The position numbers were made by a program, and so were the translations under genes. This document shows positions 19,245 through 28,467 of a stretch of 64,000 nt of DNA, piece by piece. Source of the DNA: Vibrio fluminensis (GTDB taxonomy: Bacteria; Pseudomonadota; Gammaproteobacteria; Enterobacterales; Vibrionaceae); assembly GCF_015278125.1 (NCBI RefSeq), contig NZ_JADILO010000003.1, positions 124,001-188,000 of the forward strand, in the 5' to 3' direction. Below the pieces are notes generated by a model. It saw only the letters and a list, made by a program, of their open reading frames with translations. It did not search any database and was not told the DNA's origin. How positions within the stretch are numbered: position 1 is the first letter of the stretch; each line of letters begins with the position of its first letter.

Positions 19245-19805
19245 ATGAATAAAGTAGCAATTTCAGTTGCGATTCTTACTGCAACAAGCAGCTTCATAGC
19301 TAACGCCGCAGATGTAATTTCTGGTTCAGTACAGTTAACCAAAAACATTGAACAAGAATGCAACATAGGTCTTCTAGCCGGTAACAACGACGGGTCAGTT
19401 GGCGGAGCTGTCGATGCATCAGAGCTCGGAAGCAAATATGTTCATAGTGAGCTAAATAACTTTAATACAGGTGGCCAACCAATTACAGGCAAAGCAAAAT
19501 GTAATGCTGCTGGTGGCTATGAAATCCATGTCACCCCAACTTACGGCAAGCTAGTCCATCAAGATGGTGGTGACGCAGACCAAACCGTAGAGTACAAACT
19601 GTCACCAACTGGCGTAGCTGACAACATTACCATGACATTTGGTACTGACTATAACCCTAAAAATGATGCTGGCGTTCCTTTAAAGGTTGGTAAAAGTACT
19701 AGCACTGATGTTGCCAAATTCCAGTTGTTAATGGAGCCAGTAGGCAATTTCACCTATGCAGGGCAATACACAGAAACCTTAACCTTTGATCTCACTCCTC
19801 TGTAA
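19245..19805 (+). CDS. Chaperone-usher pilus subunit
   Basis: The 186-residue product has a signal peptide (MNKVAISVAILTATSSFIANA) and a mature part with two Cys (QECNIG and AKCNAAGG) that would close the usual N-terminal pilin disulfide. A glycine/aspartate-rich beta pattern ends TETLTFDLTPL, a typical pilin C-terminal donor-groove strand. It is the first gene of a pilin-chaperone-usher operon. The start is the ATG at 19245, with AAAGGGAT upstream. I cannot place it firmly in a pilus class. No separate tip adhesin follows, so this may be both the major subunit and the adhesive one. Confidence 0.82.
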   Translation: MNKVAISVAILTATSSFIANAADVISGSVQLTKNIEQECNIGLLAGNNDGSVGGAVDASELGSKYVHSELNNFNTGGQPITGKAKCNAAGGYEIHVTPTYGKLVHQDGGDADQTVEYKLSPTGVADNITMTFGTDYNPKNDAGVPLKVGKSTSTDVAKFQLLMEPVGNFTYAGQYTETLTFDLTPL

Positions 19806-19874
19806 TCACTATTGTTTGGGGTACATAAACTGTACCCCCTCTTTCAATGCGCGGCCGTTCAGCTAGGAGGAACC

Positions 19875-20555
19875 ATGCGAATATCTGTTATCGCCCTAAT
19901 ACTAATGGTTTTTAATTTTTCTCTGCTTAATCTTGCTTACGCCAATTTCAATATATCTCCTCTTTCACAAAGCATTGATGTAAAAAAGAAATCAGCGAGT
20001 TTTACCTTGGAAAATATGACCAACCAAAAGGCCGCCTATGAAGTGCAAGCCTATGCACGAAATCTCGATAGTGATGGCGAAGAAGTTCGTACAAAAACAA
20101 AAGAGATTCGAGTCTTCCCTTCCAAAATAATCCTTGAGCCAAAACAAAAAAAGAGAATCAAGGTGCTGTATTTAGGTAAGAAATCGATTGGTAAAGAAAA
20201 AGCATACCGCATCGTTTTTATGCAGACAGACCGTAATGTTTCCGAAGATGATCCGCAGGGACTAAACGCTAAATTTAATTTTCATACCGCTTTTTACGTC
20301 ACGCCAAAAGACGCACAAGCACGTCTCACATCAAACCTTGAGCAATACGGTAAAAATACATATTTATCATTATCAAATACGGGCTCTAAACATGCGATCT
20401 TGCAAGATTGGCAGCTCAAACTCAGCTCTGGTGCTCAAAGTGCCGTCTATGAATCGCCTTTACCCGACGTAAATATGCTAGCCGATACCCAGATTCGTAT
20501 CCCTTTGTCTCAGCAAGCGCATAAATATCAAACTGCTGAGATCATTACAAAATAG
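19875..20555 (+). CDS. Periplasmic pilus chaperone (PapD-like)
   Basis: The 226-residue product has a signal peptide ending near LAYA and two Ig-like domains. The first shows the chaperone pattern SASFTLENMTNQKAAYEVQAY, then RVFPSKIILEPKQKKRIKVLYLG and AYRIVF, the strand that donates to nascent pilins. The Arg and Lys expected in the inter-domain cleft can be picked out (LEPKQKKRIKV). The ATG at 19875 is preceded by AGGAGGAAC, a near-ideal ribosome site. It is 69 bases after the pilin and 12 before the usher, so it is in the same operon. Confidence 0.9.
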   Translation: MRISVIALILMVFNFSLLNLAYANFNISPLSQSIDVKKKSASFTLENMTNQKAAYEVQAYARNLDSDGEEVRTKTKEIRVFPSKIILEPKQKKRIKVLYLGKKSIGKEKAYRIVFMQTDRNVSEDDPQGLNAKFNFHTAFYVTPKDAQARLTSNLEQYGKNTYLSLSNTGSKHAILQDWQLKLSSGAQSAVYESPLPDVNMLADTQIRIPLSQQAHKYQTAEIITK

Positions 20556-20567
20556 GTCGCAGCTACG

Positions 20568-22949
20568 ATGTACCGACTCACGGCATATTTATCAATAGGT
20601 TTATATTTAAGAGTGTTTTCGCTTCAAGCAGCGGAAATACAAATGCCTGTTGATATTGAGGTTGTTGGACAGCGAATCGAAGTCACCGGCTATCTTGACG
20701 ATGAGCGAGAACAATATTGGGCATTGGACGGAAATGAGCTCATTCCGATACTAGCACAATCCATTACCGCAGGACGCTTGGAACAATTACGCCCTGTTTT
20801 AAAAGACAACAAAGTCTCAGCGACGGATTTTGAACAAATAGGCTGGAAAAGCGTCTATGATACCGACAACTTAATCATTCAGCTGAACGTTCCTGTTACA
20901 GATAGAAGACTGGTAAATATTGCGCTAGAGCCCTCACAAAATGGACCAGCACCGAGTAACCTTCCTCAATCTCAACCGGCTTTATTTAGTGGCGTATTGA
21001 ATACTTATTGGTCCCATACCCACAATTTGGTCGATACGGAATATGCAGCATCGCAAGTGGCCCTTAGAGCTAGAGCCGCTTTGGGCCCAGTAACGTTTGA
21101 GGACGGACACACCTATTCATACAACCATTTTAATGAACAAGGCAGTTGGCTAAGAGACCGCACCAGATTGATAGGCAACTTACCCAATAACTGGGGCTAT
21201 TTACAACTAGGAGACTATCAAATTGATACGGACATTGCCTCACTACCCGGTGGGGACTTGTTCGGCCTATCTTATTCTTACCAACCTAGTTACATCAAAA
21301 ACTATGAAAGGCCTAATATCGTTCCAATTAGTCTCGAATCCACCTCTTTGGTCAACATCCGAATAAACGGGGAAGATTACCGCACGATTCGCTTAGCATC
21401 AGGTCAATATAATTTGCGCGATTTACCGCTAGAGCAGGGGGTAAATGAAGTCGAACTAAATTATATTGATCAGAGTGGTAGCGAGCAAAAACTGTTCTTT
21501 AACTTAGTCGATCATCCGCAATTGCTCCTCGAAGGAGACATAGAAACGCAGTTGGTTTATGGCGCACAACAGAACTATGAAGATGATGGAGACAAGACGA
21601 TTGATCGGGACCAGTTCGTAACTCAAGGAGTTATCTCTTATGGCTTGACTGATTGGTGGACAATATCGCCAACCATCGATATTTCTCAAACCACAAAGCG
21701 ATATTCTTTGGATCAAAGCTTTGCTGTCGGAGAGTTTTTTATCACGTTAAACGGGGATTGGAGCGAGGTCGATACAAAACGCGCTTACAAGTTAGATAGC
21801 CAGTTTTACGCCAGTGAGTTATTCAATAAGCGCTTATCAAATCTCTCTTTTCGATACGGAGTAGAACGACGCATAAAAGATGATCCTTTGGTCCATACAC
21901 TTCGCCTTAGCTCTGGGATTAATACACCTTTCGATATAGGCTATCTGTCATTTAACCTAGAGCATCAATTTGATTCAAATGGAACCTTACGACAAAGTGC
22001 CTCAATCAACACAAGTTATCGCATCAACCAACGTATCACTACGAGCCTAAATCTACGCTGGCAAAAGCAGCGTAACACTATCGACCGAACACTCTATTTC
22101 ACCCTATCCTTCCCTCTGCGTTGGCATGATATCAGCGTATCTACTCGCACCGCTTACGACAGCGATGAGAACGAATATAGAAGCCAAATATCCGCCTCTC
22201 AATATGACAGTAAATACTATTGGCGAGCTTCAACCAATTTCATTGATAAAAAGTATGATGGTTTTGATGGCTACGGAAAAATTTATGGTGAACGTGCAGT
22301 ATGGAACGGACGTTATTCATCTCGAAATGTTTCTCAAGAGTCAAGCAATCGAGCACTTACGCTTGGCGTTGATACTGGTATCGCTTGGGCTGGCAACCAG
22401 TTTGTATGGACGGCACCTTTATCAAGTAGCTTTAACATCGTCGCATTACCCGATGAGTACAGAGACAAATATGCCTTGATGTATGACGAATATAAACGCT
22501 TACAAATCGTCTCCAGTGAACTTGGCGGCCACTCTAGCCTTGCAATCCCGATACAAAACGAGCGCCATCAAGTCATCAAGATTTCCGGTGATAATCTCGA
22601 TTTTAACGAAGAACTAAAACACGGTGAATATGTGGCAAATGGCGGCCTATACAGTGGCTCGTTTCATCAATTGAATATCAATAAGGGATTCTTTGTGAAT
22701 GGTTTTTTCCACGATAGAAACGACCAACCGCTCGCTGATGTTGTCGGTGAATTTCGTCACTTAAATAATAAAACCACCTACCCTTTCTTCACTGACCAAC
22801 TCGGCAACTTTGAACTGGATGTTCTGCCTACGGGCGAATATGAAGTCTATTTTTATGATAACGCAGCACCATCTTTCAAGATGAGTCTTGATGACAGTAA
22901 CGTCATTGATGATATGTTTATCGAACTTGGGATAGTTACCGTGTTGTAA
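20568..22949 (+). CDS. Outer membrane usher
   Basis: The 793-residue product is the pore and assembly platform for the pilus. An N-terminal periplasmic domain (about 25-150) precedes a beta-barrel; the plug region includes the SLESTSLVNIRINGEDYRTIRLASGQYNLRDLPLEQGVNEVEL pattern (conserved in ushers), and the C-terminal domain ends in a carboxypeptidase-like strand set (LADVVGEFRHL...LPTGEYEVYFYDN). It is shorter than FimD (about 850). It is the last gene of the three-gene operon. The class is unresolved; it is not the gamma type by eye. Confidence 0.9.
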   Translation: MYRLTAYLSIGLYLRVFSLQAAEIQMPVDIEVVGQRIEVTGYLDDEREQYWALDGNELIPILAQSITAGRLEQLRPVLKDNKVSATDFEQIGWKSVYDTDNLIIQLNVPVTDRRLVNIALEPSQNGPAPSNLPQSQPALFSGVLNTYWSHTHNLVDTEYAASQVALRARAALGPVTFEDGHTYSYNHFNEQGSWLRDRTRLIGNLPNNWGYLQLGDYQIDTDIASLPGGDLFGLSYSYQPSYIKNYERPNIVPISLESTSLVNIRINGEDYRTIRLASGQYNLRDLPLEQGVNEVELNYIDQSGSEQKLFFNLVDHPQLLLEGDIETQLVYGAQQNYEDDGDKTIDRDQFVTQGVISYGLTDWWTISPTIDISQTTKRYSLDQSFAVGEFFITLNGDWSEVDTKRAYKLDSQFYASELFNKRLSNLSFRYGVERRIKDDPLVHTLRLSSGINTPFDIGYLSFNLEHQFDSNGTLRQSASINTSYRINQRITTSLNLRWQKQRNTIDRTLYFTLSFPLRWHDISVSTRTAYDSDENEYRSQISASQYDSKYYWRASTNFIDKKYDGFDGYGKIYGERAVWNGRYSSRNVSQESSNRALTLGVDTGIAWAGNQFVWTAPLSSSFNIVALPDEYRDKYALMYDEYKRLQIVSSELGGHSSLAIPIQNERHQVIKISGDNLDFNEELKHGEYVANGGLYSGSFHQLNINKGFFVNGFFHDRNDQPLADVVGEFRHLNNKTTYPFFTDQLGNFELDVLPTGEYEVYFYDNAAPSFKMSLDDSNVIDDMFIELGIVTVL

Positions 22950-23259
22950 TCTCACCAGCGCAACAAAGCCCGAGCTTTGCTAGAGATCGATTATTACTGC
23001 CAACTATTCCAGCGGAAAACATAGCGGGTAGAACGAGAACATCAAAAATCAAGTCCAATGCTTACCAGCCCACTCTCAAATCATCGGGTATTAAGTCAGT
23101 TTTAGAATCAATTATTTTCATTTCCTTCATTTATTGAGCAGTAACATTTGTGTAACATCAAGAAATCAAATCTATTTTGAACTCTGTAACCCAATACTAT
23201 AACAAGGCTTTTTTGCTGCTCGTCACTAAGCACCAAACGCCAATAGATAGGATTTACCT
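22950..23259. other. Intergenic region before lldD
   Basis: About 310 bases. A short hairpin (CAAAGC/GCTTTG at 22964-22979) follows the usher but has no T run. The sequence TTGAAC...TATAAC at 23177-23203 has poor spacing for a promoter. No gene is seen. Confidence 0.45.
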
Positions 23260-24399
23260 ATGATTATTTCAGCCTCTACCGACTACCGTGCCGCTGCAAA
23301 AGCAAAACTGCCGCCATTCTTATTTCACTATATTGATGGCGGGTCATACAACGAACACACCTTAAAACGTAATACTGAAGATCTATCCGACATCGCTTTG
23401 CGCCAACGAGTGTTGAAAAACATGGCCGATCTAAGCCTAGAGACTGAGTTATTTGGTGAAAAGCTCGCGATGCCAATCGCACTTGCTCCGGTTGGCTTAA
23501 CAGGCATGTATGCACGCCGCGGTGAAGTACAAGCAGCAAAAGCCGCGGAAAACAAAGGCATTCCGTTCACCATGTCGACCGTTTCTGTCTGTCCAATAGA
23601 GGAAGTTGCACCTGCAATTAATCGTCCAATGTGGTTTCAACTATACGTACTCAAAGATCGTGGGTTTATGCGTAACGTACTTAAACGAGCCAAAGCTGCT
23701 GGTGTTACAACGTTAGTCTTTACTGTTGATATGCCTGTACCTGGTGCTCGCTATCGCGATATGCGCTCTGGTATGAGTGGGCCAAATGCCGCCATGCGTC
23801 GCGTATTTCAATCAATGCGACACCCAAGCTGGGCATTAGATGTGGGTGTGTTAGGGAAACCCCATGATTTAGGTAATATCTCAACCTATCGCGGTGAACC
23901 AACCAAGCTTGAAGATTACATCGGATGGCTTGGGACGAACTTTGACCCTTCAATTAGTTGGAAAGATCTCGAATGGATCCGTGATTTCTGGGATGGCCCG
24001 ATGGTCATCAAAGGTATTTTGGATACAGAAGATGCTAAAGATGCGGTGCGCTTTGGTGCTGATGGTATTGTGGTATCTAACCACGGTGGGCGTCAGCTAG
24101 ATGGTGTACTTTCTACTGCAAGGGCGCTACCTGATATTGCTGATGCGGTTAAAGGCGATCTGAAAATCATGGTTGATTCGGGAATTCGCACCGGCCTAGA
24201 CGTCGTGCGCATGCTAGCGTTGGGAGCCGATTGTACTTTGCTTGGCCGCTCCTTTATTTACGCATTGGCAGCACAAGGACAAGCTGGTGTTGAAAACCTA
24301 CTCGACCTTTATAACAAAGAAATGCGCGTAGCGATGACGTTAACCGGAGCTAAAACCATAGCTGATCTTAATCACGAATCGCTGGTAAAGATTGGCTAG
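23260..24399 (+). CDS. lldD: L-lactate dehydrogenase, FMN-dependent
   Basis: The 379-residue FMN flavoprotein oxidises L-lactate to pyruvate and feeds electrons to the respiratory chain at the inner membrane. Family marks are [12 protein letters not shown] at the N-terminus, [34 protein letters not shown], the catalytic His in [10 protein letters not shown] and the phosphate-binding [18 protein letters not shown] with LGRSF. Length fits LldD. It stands alone here, with neither permease nor LldR regulator adjacent. Confidence 0.96.
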   Translation: MIISASTDYRAAAKAKLPPFLFHYIDGGSYNEHTLKRNTEDLSDIALRQRVLKNMADLSLETELFGEKLAMPIALAPVGLTGMYARRGEVQAAKAAENKGIPFTMSTVSVCPIEEVAPAINRPMWFQLYVLKDRGFMRNVLKRAKAAGVTTLVFTVDMPVPGARYRDMRSGMSGPNAAMRRVFQSMRHPSWALDVGVLGKPHDLGNISTYRGEPTKLEDYIGWLGTNFDPSISWKDLEWIRDFWDGPMVIKGILDTEDAKDAVRFGADGIVVSNHGGRQLDGVLSTARALPDIADAVKGDLKIMVDSGIRTGLDVVRMLALGADCTLLGRSFIYALAAQGQAGVENLLDLYNKEMRVAMTLTGAKTIADLNHESLVKIG

Positions 24400-24427
24400 C
24401 ATTGAGCTAAGAAGTAAGCTAAAAAGT

Positions 24428-24456
24428 AAAAAGGCGAGCCATCGCTCGCCTTTATT
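24428..24456. terminator. Terminator between lldD and the M23 peptidase gene
   Basis: AAGGCGAGC pairs with GCTCGCCTT around CATC. A T-rich run follows on the plus strand and an A run precedes it, so it can serve both converging genes. Confidence 0.88.
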
Positions 24457-24472
24457 AGTTCAACTCACATCA

Positions 24473-25780
24473 TCAGCTCGAAGTCGTACCACTTGTTTGC
24501 TGAGCAATCTTTATCTCTTGTTGACGTAACATAGTATCAAGCTCTGCTCGGCGAGCTTCAAACGCTGCCATCTCTTTTTTCGGCACAGAGTTTGCCATTG
24601 GAATATTGGCTTTCATCGCATTTACTGGTCGACCACGAACAATCAATTCATAGTGAATGTGTGGACCGGTTACACGACCCGTTTTACCCGATAAACCAAT
24701 GCGCTGACCACGTGTTACCTTTTGTCCTTTACGCACTAAGATTTTACTCAGGTGTAAATAACGCGTCTTATATGTGCTACCGTGTTGAATCACCACATAA
24801 TTACCCGCATAAGGGTGTTTACGCGTCATAGCTACCACGCCATCACCAGTAGAAACTATCGGCGTGCCTACAGGCGTTGCCCAATCGGTACCATTGTGCG
24901 GCGCAATACGTCCAGTGACTGGATGCTTTCGGTGCGCGTTAAAGTTTGAACTTAAACGGTAATTGCCATTAACAGGTTTACGTTGAAATGCACGCTGCAA
25001 ACTATCGCCATTCTTATCGTAGTATTGACCATCAGAATGGAGATAAGCCGTGTACTCTGTACCACGAGTAATGATCTTGACCGCTTGAATCTCTCTATTT
25101 CCAGTGACTTGGTCATCAACAAATTGACGTGACTGAACCACTTCAAATTTGTCACCGGCTCGTAAATCCCGTGAAAAATTGAGTTTATCTTTCAATAATG
25201 CAACGATCTGCTCAACCTCAGTAATACCAAGACCTAGACGATTCACCGATTGAGAGAAGCTACCATTAATCTCACCTACCATCGGAAACTCTTTCCACAC
25301 ACCTGGAATCCTCACATCGGTAAAAGTGAAGTCTCCATCTGGAGTACGGGTGTAAACGGCATGTTCAACTAAGCTAAACTCCAACTCCATTTTAGCGAGT
25401 TGTTTTGTGTCTTCATCACGCCAAAAACGTAGAGTATTACCCGGCTTTAATGTGTCCAATGCTAAGTAGTTAAGGTCCGTCTCCATAATTTTCATTAGGT
25501 CACTATAACCAAAACCTAGCTGGTCAAAAATTGAACTCAAGTTATCGCCAACCCGAATTTGGTATTCGTAGTTTGGCATATCTTTAACTTCAGTGCTTTC
25601 CTGAAGAATTTTCTCAACAAGTGCTGATTCAGGAAGGGAAAGATCAATAGTGCGGCTAGTCGGTGATTGGTTACCTGTTGAAGTCATAGCAAAGACAGCG
25701 ACTAGAGGTAGACCCAAAAGCATCAGTTTTTTACGTTTCGAGAGATCAGAAACGCGTGCTTTTATTGTTGTTACTTGCAC
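24473..25780 (-). CDS. mepM: Murein DD-endopeptidase MepM-like M23 peptidase
   Basis: The 435-residue envelope protein would cut peptidoglycan cross-links. A membrane anchor is near residues 18-35 (LMLLGLPLVAVFAM). An OapA/LysM-like domain follows (YQIRVGDNLSSIFDQLG...LDTLKPGNTLRF). The M23 peptidase domain lies at about 285-390, with zinc ligands in PHNGTDWATPVGTPI (HxxxD) and GPHIHYELIV (HxH). Length matches YebA/MepM. The start is GTG at 25780 with AGGGTC upstream. The tail is rich in Gln and Ala and probably disordered. Confidence 0.92.
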   Translation of the reverse strand: MQVTTIKARVSDLSKRKKLMLLGLPLVAVFAMTSTGNQSPTSRTIDLSLPESALVEKILQESTEVKDMPNYEYQIRVGDNLSSIFDQLGFGYSDLMKIMETDLNYLALDTLKPGNTLRFWRDEDTKQLAKMELEFSLVEHAVYTRTPDGDFTFTDVRIPGVWKEFPMVGEINGSFSQSVNRLGLGITEVEQIVALLKDKLNFSRDLRAGDKFEVVQSRQFVDDQVTGNREIQAVKIITRGTEYTAYLHSDGQYYDKNGDSLQRAFQRKPVNGNYRLSSNFNAHRKHPVTGRIAPHNGTDWATPVGTPIVSTGDGVVAMTRKHPYAGNYVVIQHGSTYKTRYLHLSKILVRKGQKVTRGQRIGLSGKTGRVTGPHIHYELIVRGRPVNAMKANIPMANSVPKKEMAAFEARRAELDTMLRQQEIKIAQQTSGTTSS

Positions 25781-25911
25781 AATTTGACCCTATTTCATTC
25801 GAATTCTTATCTGTACTAAGTGTATAAATCTTCATTTCTACACCCATAAAACGGCTATAAGAGTACGAATTTATCGGGCGCTTGTCACCCTATGCAAGTC
25901 AGATTGCGATC

Positions 25912-25934
25912 AAAAAAGGCGCCATACGCGCCTT
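25912..25934 (-). terminator. Terminator downstream of the CBM48 gene
   Basis: AAGGCGC pairs with GCGCCTT around a five-base loop; reading the minus strand, six Ts follow. Confidence 0.85.
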
Positions 25935-25984
25935 GTTTCTCGCAACTTATCGATTAAGTCGTCAGTAATTATTTGAATTTTTTA

Positions 25985-26281
25985 TCAATATGTATTTATC
26001 AAACAATTATCTTCACCAAAAACATTCGGTTTGTATTGGTCTGCACTTGGATCATTAATCCAGCGTTCATTGTCTACCAAGTAACGAAACTCAAACTGCT
26101 TATCCTTTGGTAAACGAGTTTTGAATTTGAATGACTTGGTTTTAGCGACTTTTTTCATCTGCATTGGTTGCCAGTCTAAAAAGTCCGCCACTAGTTCAAC
26201 GCGACTACCCGCTTGATCTTGTGGTAACTCAAAAGTGACTTCCACCTCATCCTTAGTTTTAAAGAAACGCTTATTTATCAT
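25985..26281 (-). CDS. Stand-alone glycogen-binding (CBM48/isoamylase N) domain protein
   Basis: The 98-residue product consists only of an early-set beta-sandwich of the CBM48/AMPK-beta type: VEVTFELPQDQAGSRVELVADFLDWQPMQM and the closing FEFRYLVDNERWINDPSADQYKPN. The DPSADQY motif and the Trp residues are those that grip alpha-glucan. No catalytic domain is attached. In bacteria such small proteins are of unknown role, perhaps glycogen-associated. It is cytoplasmic, with no signal peptide. Confidence 0.88.
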   Translation of the reverse strand: MINKRFFKTKDEVEVTFELPQDQAGSRVELVADFLDWQPMQMKKVAKTKSFKFKTRLPKDKQFEFRYLVDNERWINDPSADQYKPNVFGEDNCLINTY

Positions 26282-26352
26282 TTATTACTCCATCAACAAC
26301 AAGAAAAATAACATTTTTCAATATAGGCAATCTGTATCAGACAAACAACCGT

Positions 26353-26973
26353 TTATTTGTTGTGCAATAAAAGACTCAAGTTCGAACTGACCGTGACTAC
26401 CTTGGTCACTTTTTCAACCGGCTCCTCTGCCATCGCTTGGTTTTGCGAATGCTGACGAAAATCTAACGTCACTTGTGAGTTGTCATAACGCAGTTGGTCA
26501 ATCACCACGCGATCACCTATCAATAAACTATCCTCGAGTATCACGCGCTTACGTTGAGTGTCGTATCGAAAAGTCGCTAGATAACTAAATACACCACTCC
26601 CTTGGTTAGATACTATCAGGACCGAGATGTATTGGTTAGTATCAACAAATGAAAGCCACTTAGTACTTACCGCTACTTGGCCTCTTTCCGCACCAGAGTC
26701 ATATGGGCCAAAAGCAATCTGCGCTTGAGTATCTAACTCATCAATAAAAGCAAACGCCGAAGACTCAGGTACTTGAATAGTCCAAGGGTTTGGAGTTTGA
26801 ATTGAGAATACTTGCTTCACTATCGGGTCAACCGTTTGGATCTGACTAGGAAACTTAGCTAAGATATCTTCATCATCAAGACTGAATCGGTAAATACCTG
26901 CGACGACGACTACAATAAGCAGCAGTATCGGTATTAATAAAATTAGTGGAATGGGTAACAGACGCTTTTTCAT
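26353..26973 (-). CDS. Membrane-anchored protein of unknown function
   Basis: The 206-residue product has one N-terminal membrane helix (residues about 6-27, a run of Leu, Ile and Val) and a periplasmic part of about 175 residues that is mostly beta strand, with phrases such as NPWTIQVPESSAFAFID. I do not recognise the family. It is 72 bases upstream of the CBM48 gene on the same strand and may share a transcript with it. It is divergent from the GFA gene at 27048. Confidence 0.7.
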   Translation of the reverse strand: MKKRLLPIPLILLIPILLLIVVVVAGIYRFSLDDEDILAKFPSQIQTVDPIVKQVFSIQTPNPWTIQVPESSAFAFIDELDTQAQIAFGPYDSGAERGQVAVSTKWLSFVDTNQYISVLIVSNQGSGVFSYLATFRYDTQRKRVILEDSLLIGDRVVIDQLRYDNSQVTLDFRQHSQNQAMAEEPVEKVTKVVTVSSNLSLLLHNK

Positions 26974-27047
26974 AATTTACTTAGTATGTATATCCTTATA
27001 GTGACAATAAACATATCAGCGGCTAAAGGTTATCTCAAGGATCGATA

Positions 27048-27455
27048 ATGAAACATGATGTTAAAATCCGCACTGCTGAATGCAGTTGTGGCCAAGTAAG
27101 TTTGATCTGCAAAGGTGAGCCCATTCGTACGGCTATTTGCCACTGCTTCGCCTGTCAGAAAAGAACTGGCAGTGTGTTTGGTGTTCAGGCGCGTTTTAAC
27201 AAATCGCAAGTCTCTTACAGTGGTGACGTAGTTGAGTTCAGCCGCATTAGTGATTCTGGCAATCAAGTCCATTACTCCTTCTGTCCGGCATGTGGCACTA
27301 CCGTAATGCTATCTCTGTCAGCGTTGTCAGATTTTATCGTCATACCGGTGGGCATATTCACCAACCAAGACCTACCACAACCCAGTTTTTCAGTTTACGA
27401 ACAAAACAAACAATCTTGGTTAAAGTTTGACTGCCAAATCGAAGCCATTTCCTAG
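27048..27455 (+). CDS. GFA/CENP-V fold zinc protein
   Basis: The 135-residue product has the seven-Cys zinc pattern of the GFA family: ECSCGQVSL, CHCFACQKRTG and CPACGT. Family members include S-hydroxymethylglutathione synthase-type proteins, but most are of unknown role. It is divergent from the membrane protein at 26353. The start ATG at 27048 follows AAGGATCGATA. The glutathione-formaldehyde link is only suggestive, although adhC is in the same window. Confidence 0.88.
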   Translation: MKHDVKIRTAECSCGQVSLICKGEPIRTAICHCFACQKRTGSVFGVQARFNKSQVSYSGDVVEFSRISDSGNQVHYSFCPACGTTVMLSLSALSDFIVIPVGIFTNQDLPQPSFSVYEQNKQSWLKFDCQIEAIS

Positions 27456-27530
27456 AGTTTTAACTCTACTCCCCTTTAAGCTTCAAGCAGTCAGCGCTAT
27501 AATCGCCCTCTTCTTTTGGGGAGTAATTCA

Positions 27531-28208
27531 GTGATATCTCGACTACCTCGATGGGTGGAATACGGAGCATTCCTTCTTGCCCTGCTTGCCGGAATAGTTA
27601 ACGCGATAGGTTTACTTGGTTTTCAGCACCAAGCGGTTTCGCACATTTCAGGAACAGTGACTCTGCTTGGCACCAGCATTGAATCATTGGATGGCATGAC
27701 CACGCATCTACTGATGATCTTAGTCAGCTTTCTTTTGGGCGCGACGCTCGCCGGCGCATTTTTTGAGTGTACCGCTTTGAAGCTTGGTCGCCGCTATGGT
27801 GTAGCGTTATGTATTGAAGCGGGTTTGCTATTTATTGCTTACCTACTCCTCGAGCAAAACGTCACATCTGGACAGTACTTTGCCTCCGCGGCATGTGGAC
27901 TGCAGAATGCCATGATCACCACTTTTAGCGGCGCGGTAGTACGCACCACTCACATGACCGGTATTATCACTGATCTGGGCATCATGATTGGCGCACGTCT
28001 TCGCGGCGAGCGCTTTGATTTTCGCAAAGCTAAACTATTCCTGTTTATCTTTGCCGGTTTCTTATTTGGTGGTGTCGTCGGTGCTAGACTCTTTGATCAT
28101 TACCACATCGCGTCACTTATGGCACCAATTGCACTCGCACTGATACTGGCGTTAGTGTACTGGCTGTATCTCTACCTAACTCGCCATAAACGCCACTCAG
28201 TACAATAA
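27531..28208 (+). CDS. YoaK (DUF1275) family membrane protein
   Basis: The 225-residue product has about six membrane helices and the family's glycine-rich segments (LLAGIVNAIGLLGFQHQAVSHISGT and ACGLQNAMITTFSGAVVRTTHMTG). The THMTG and NA(I/M) motifs are typical of DUF1275. The start is GTG at 27531, preceded by TTGGGGAG at a good distance; an in-frame TTG at 27516 overlaps that ribosome site. The function of the family is unknown; a transport role is inferred from the topology. Confidence 0.88.
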   Translation: MISRLPRWVEYGAFLLALLAGIVNAIGLLGFQHQAVSHISGTVTLLGTSIESLDGMTTHLLMILVSFLLGATLAGAFFECTALKLGRRYGVALCIEAGLLFIAYLLLEQNVTSGQYFASAACGLQNAMITTFSGAVVRTTHMTGIITDLGIMIGARLRGERFDFRKAKLFLFIFAGFLFGGVVGARLFDHYHIASLMAPIALALILALVYWLYLYLTRHKRHSVQ

Positions 28209-28221
28209 AAAATTATTAGTG

Positions 28222-28247
28222 CAGGAGCACTTAACGGCTCCTGTTTT
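28222..28247 (+). terminator. Terminator of the YoaK-like gene
   Basis: CAGGAGC and GCTCCTG form a seven-base stem around eight bases, followed by TTTTC. Confidence 0.75.
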
Positions 28248-28467
28248 CTAACTAGTTCTATTTTTTACTCCACTCAGTTTACACTTGTCTATAATTCATA
28301 CTGTTAGCAAAACTATATGATGAATAAATAGCGGTATTTATTGAATAGTATTGCGAATTTACTTAAAACACAGTAGTCTTCGCTAAACTGACTAAATACG
28401 GATGTTTAGTGAATAACTATGCCAAGGAAAATGGCAATTATTGACTAGTTGTAACATGAGAACCGCA

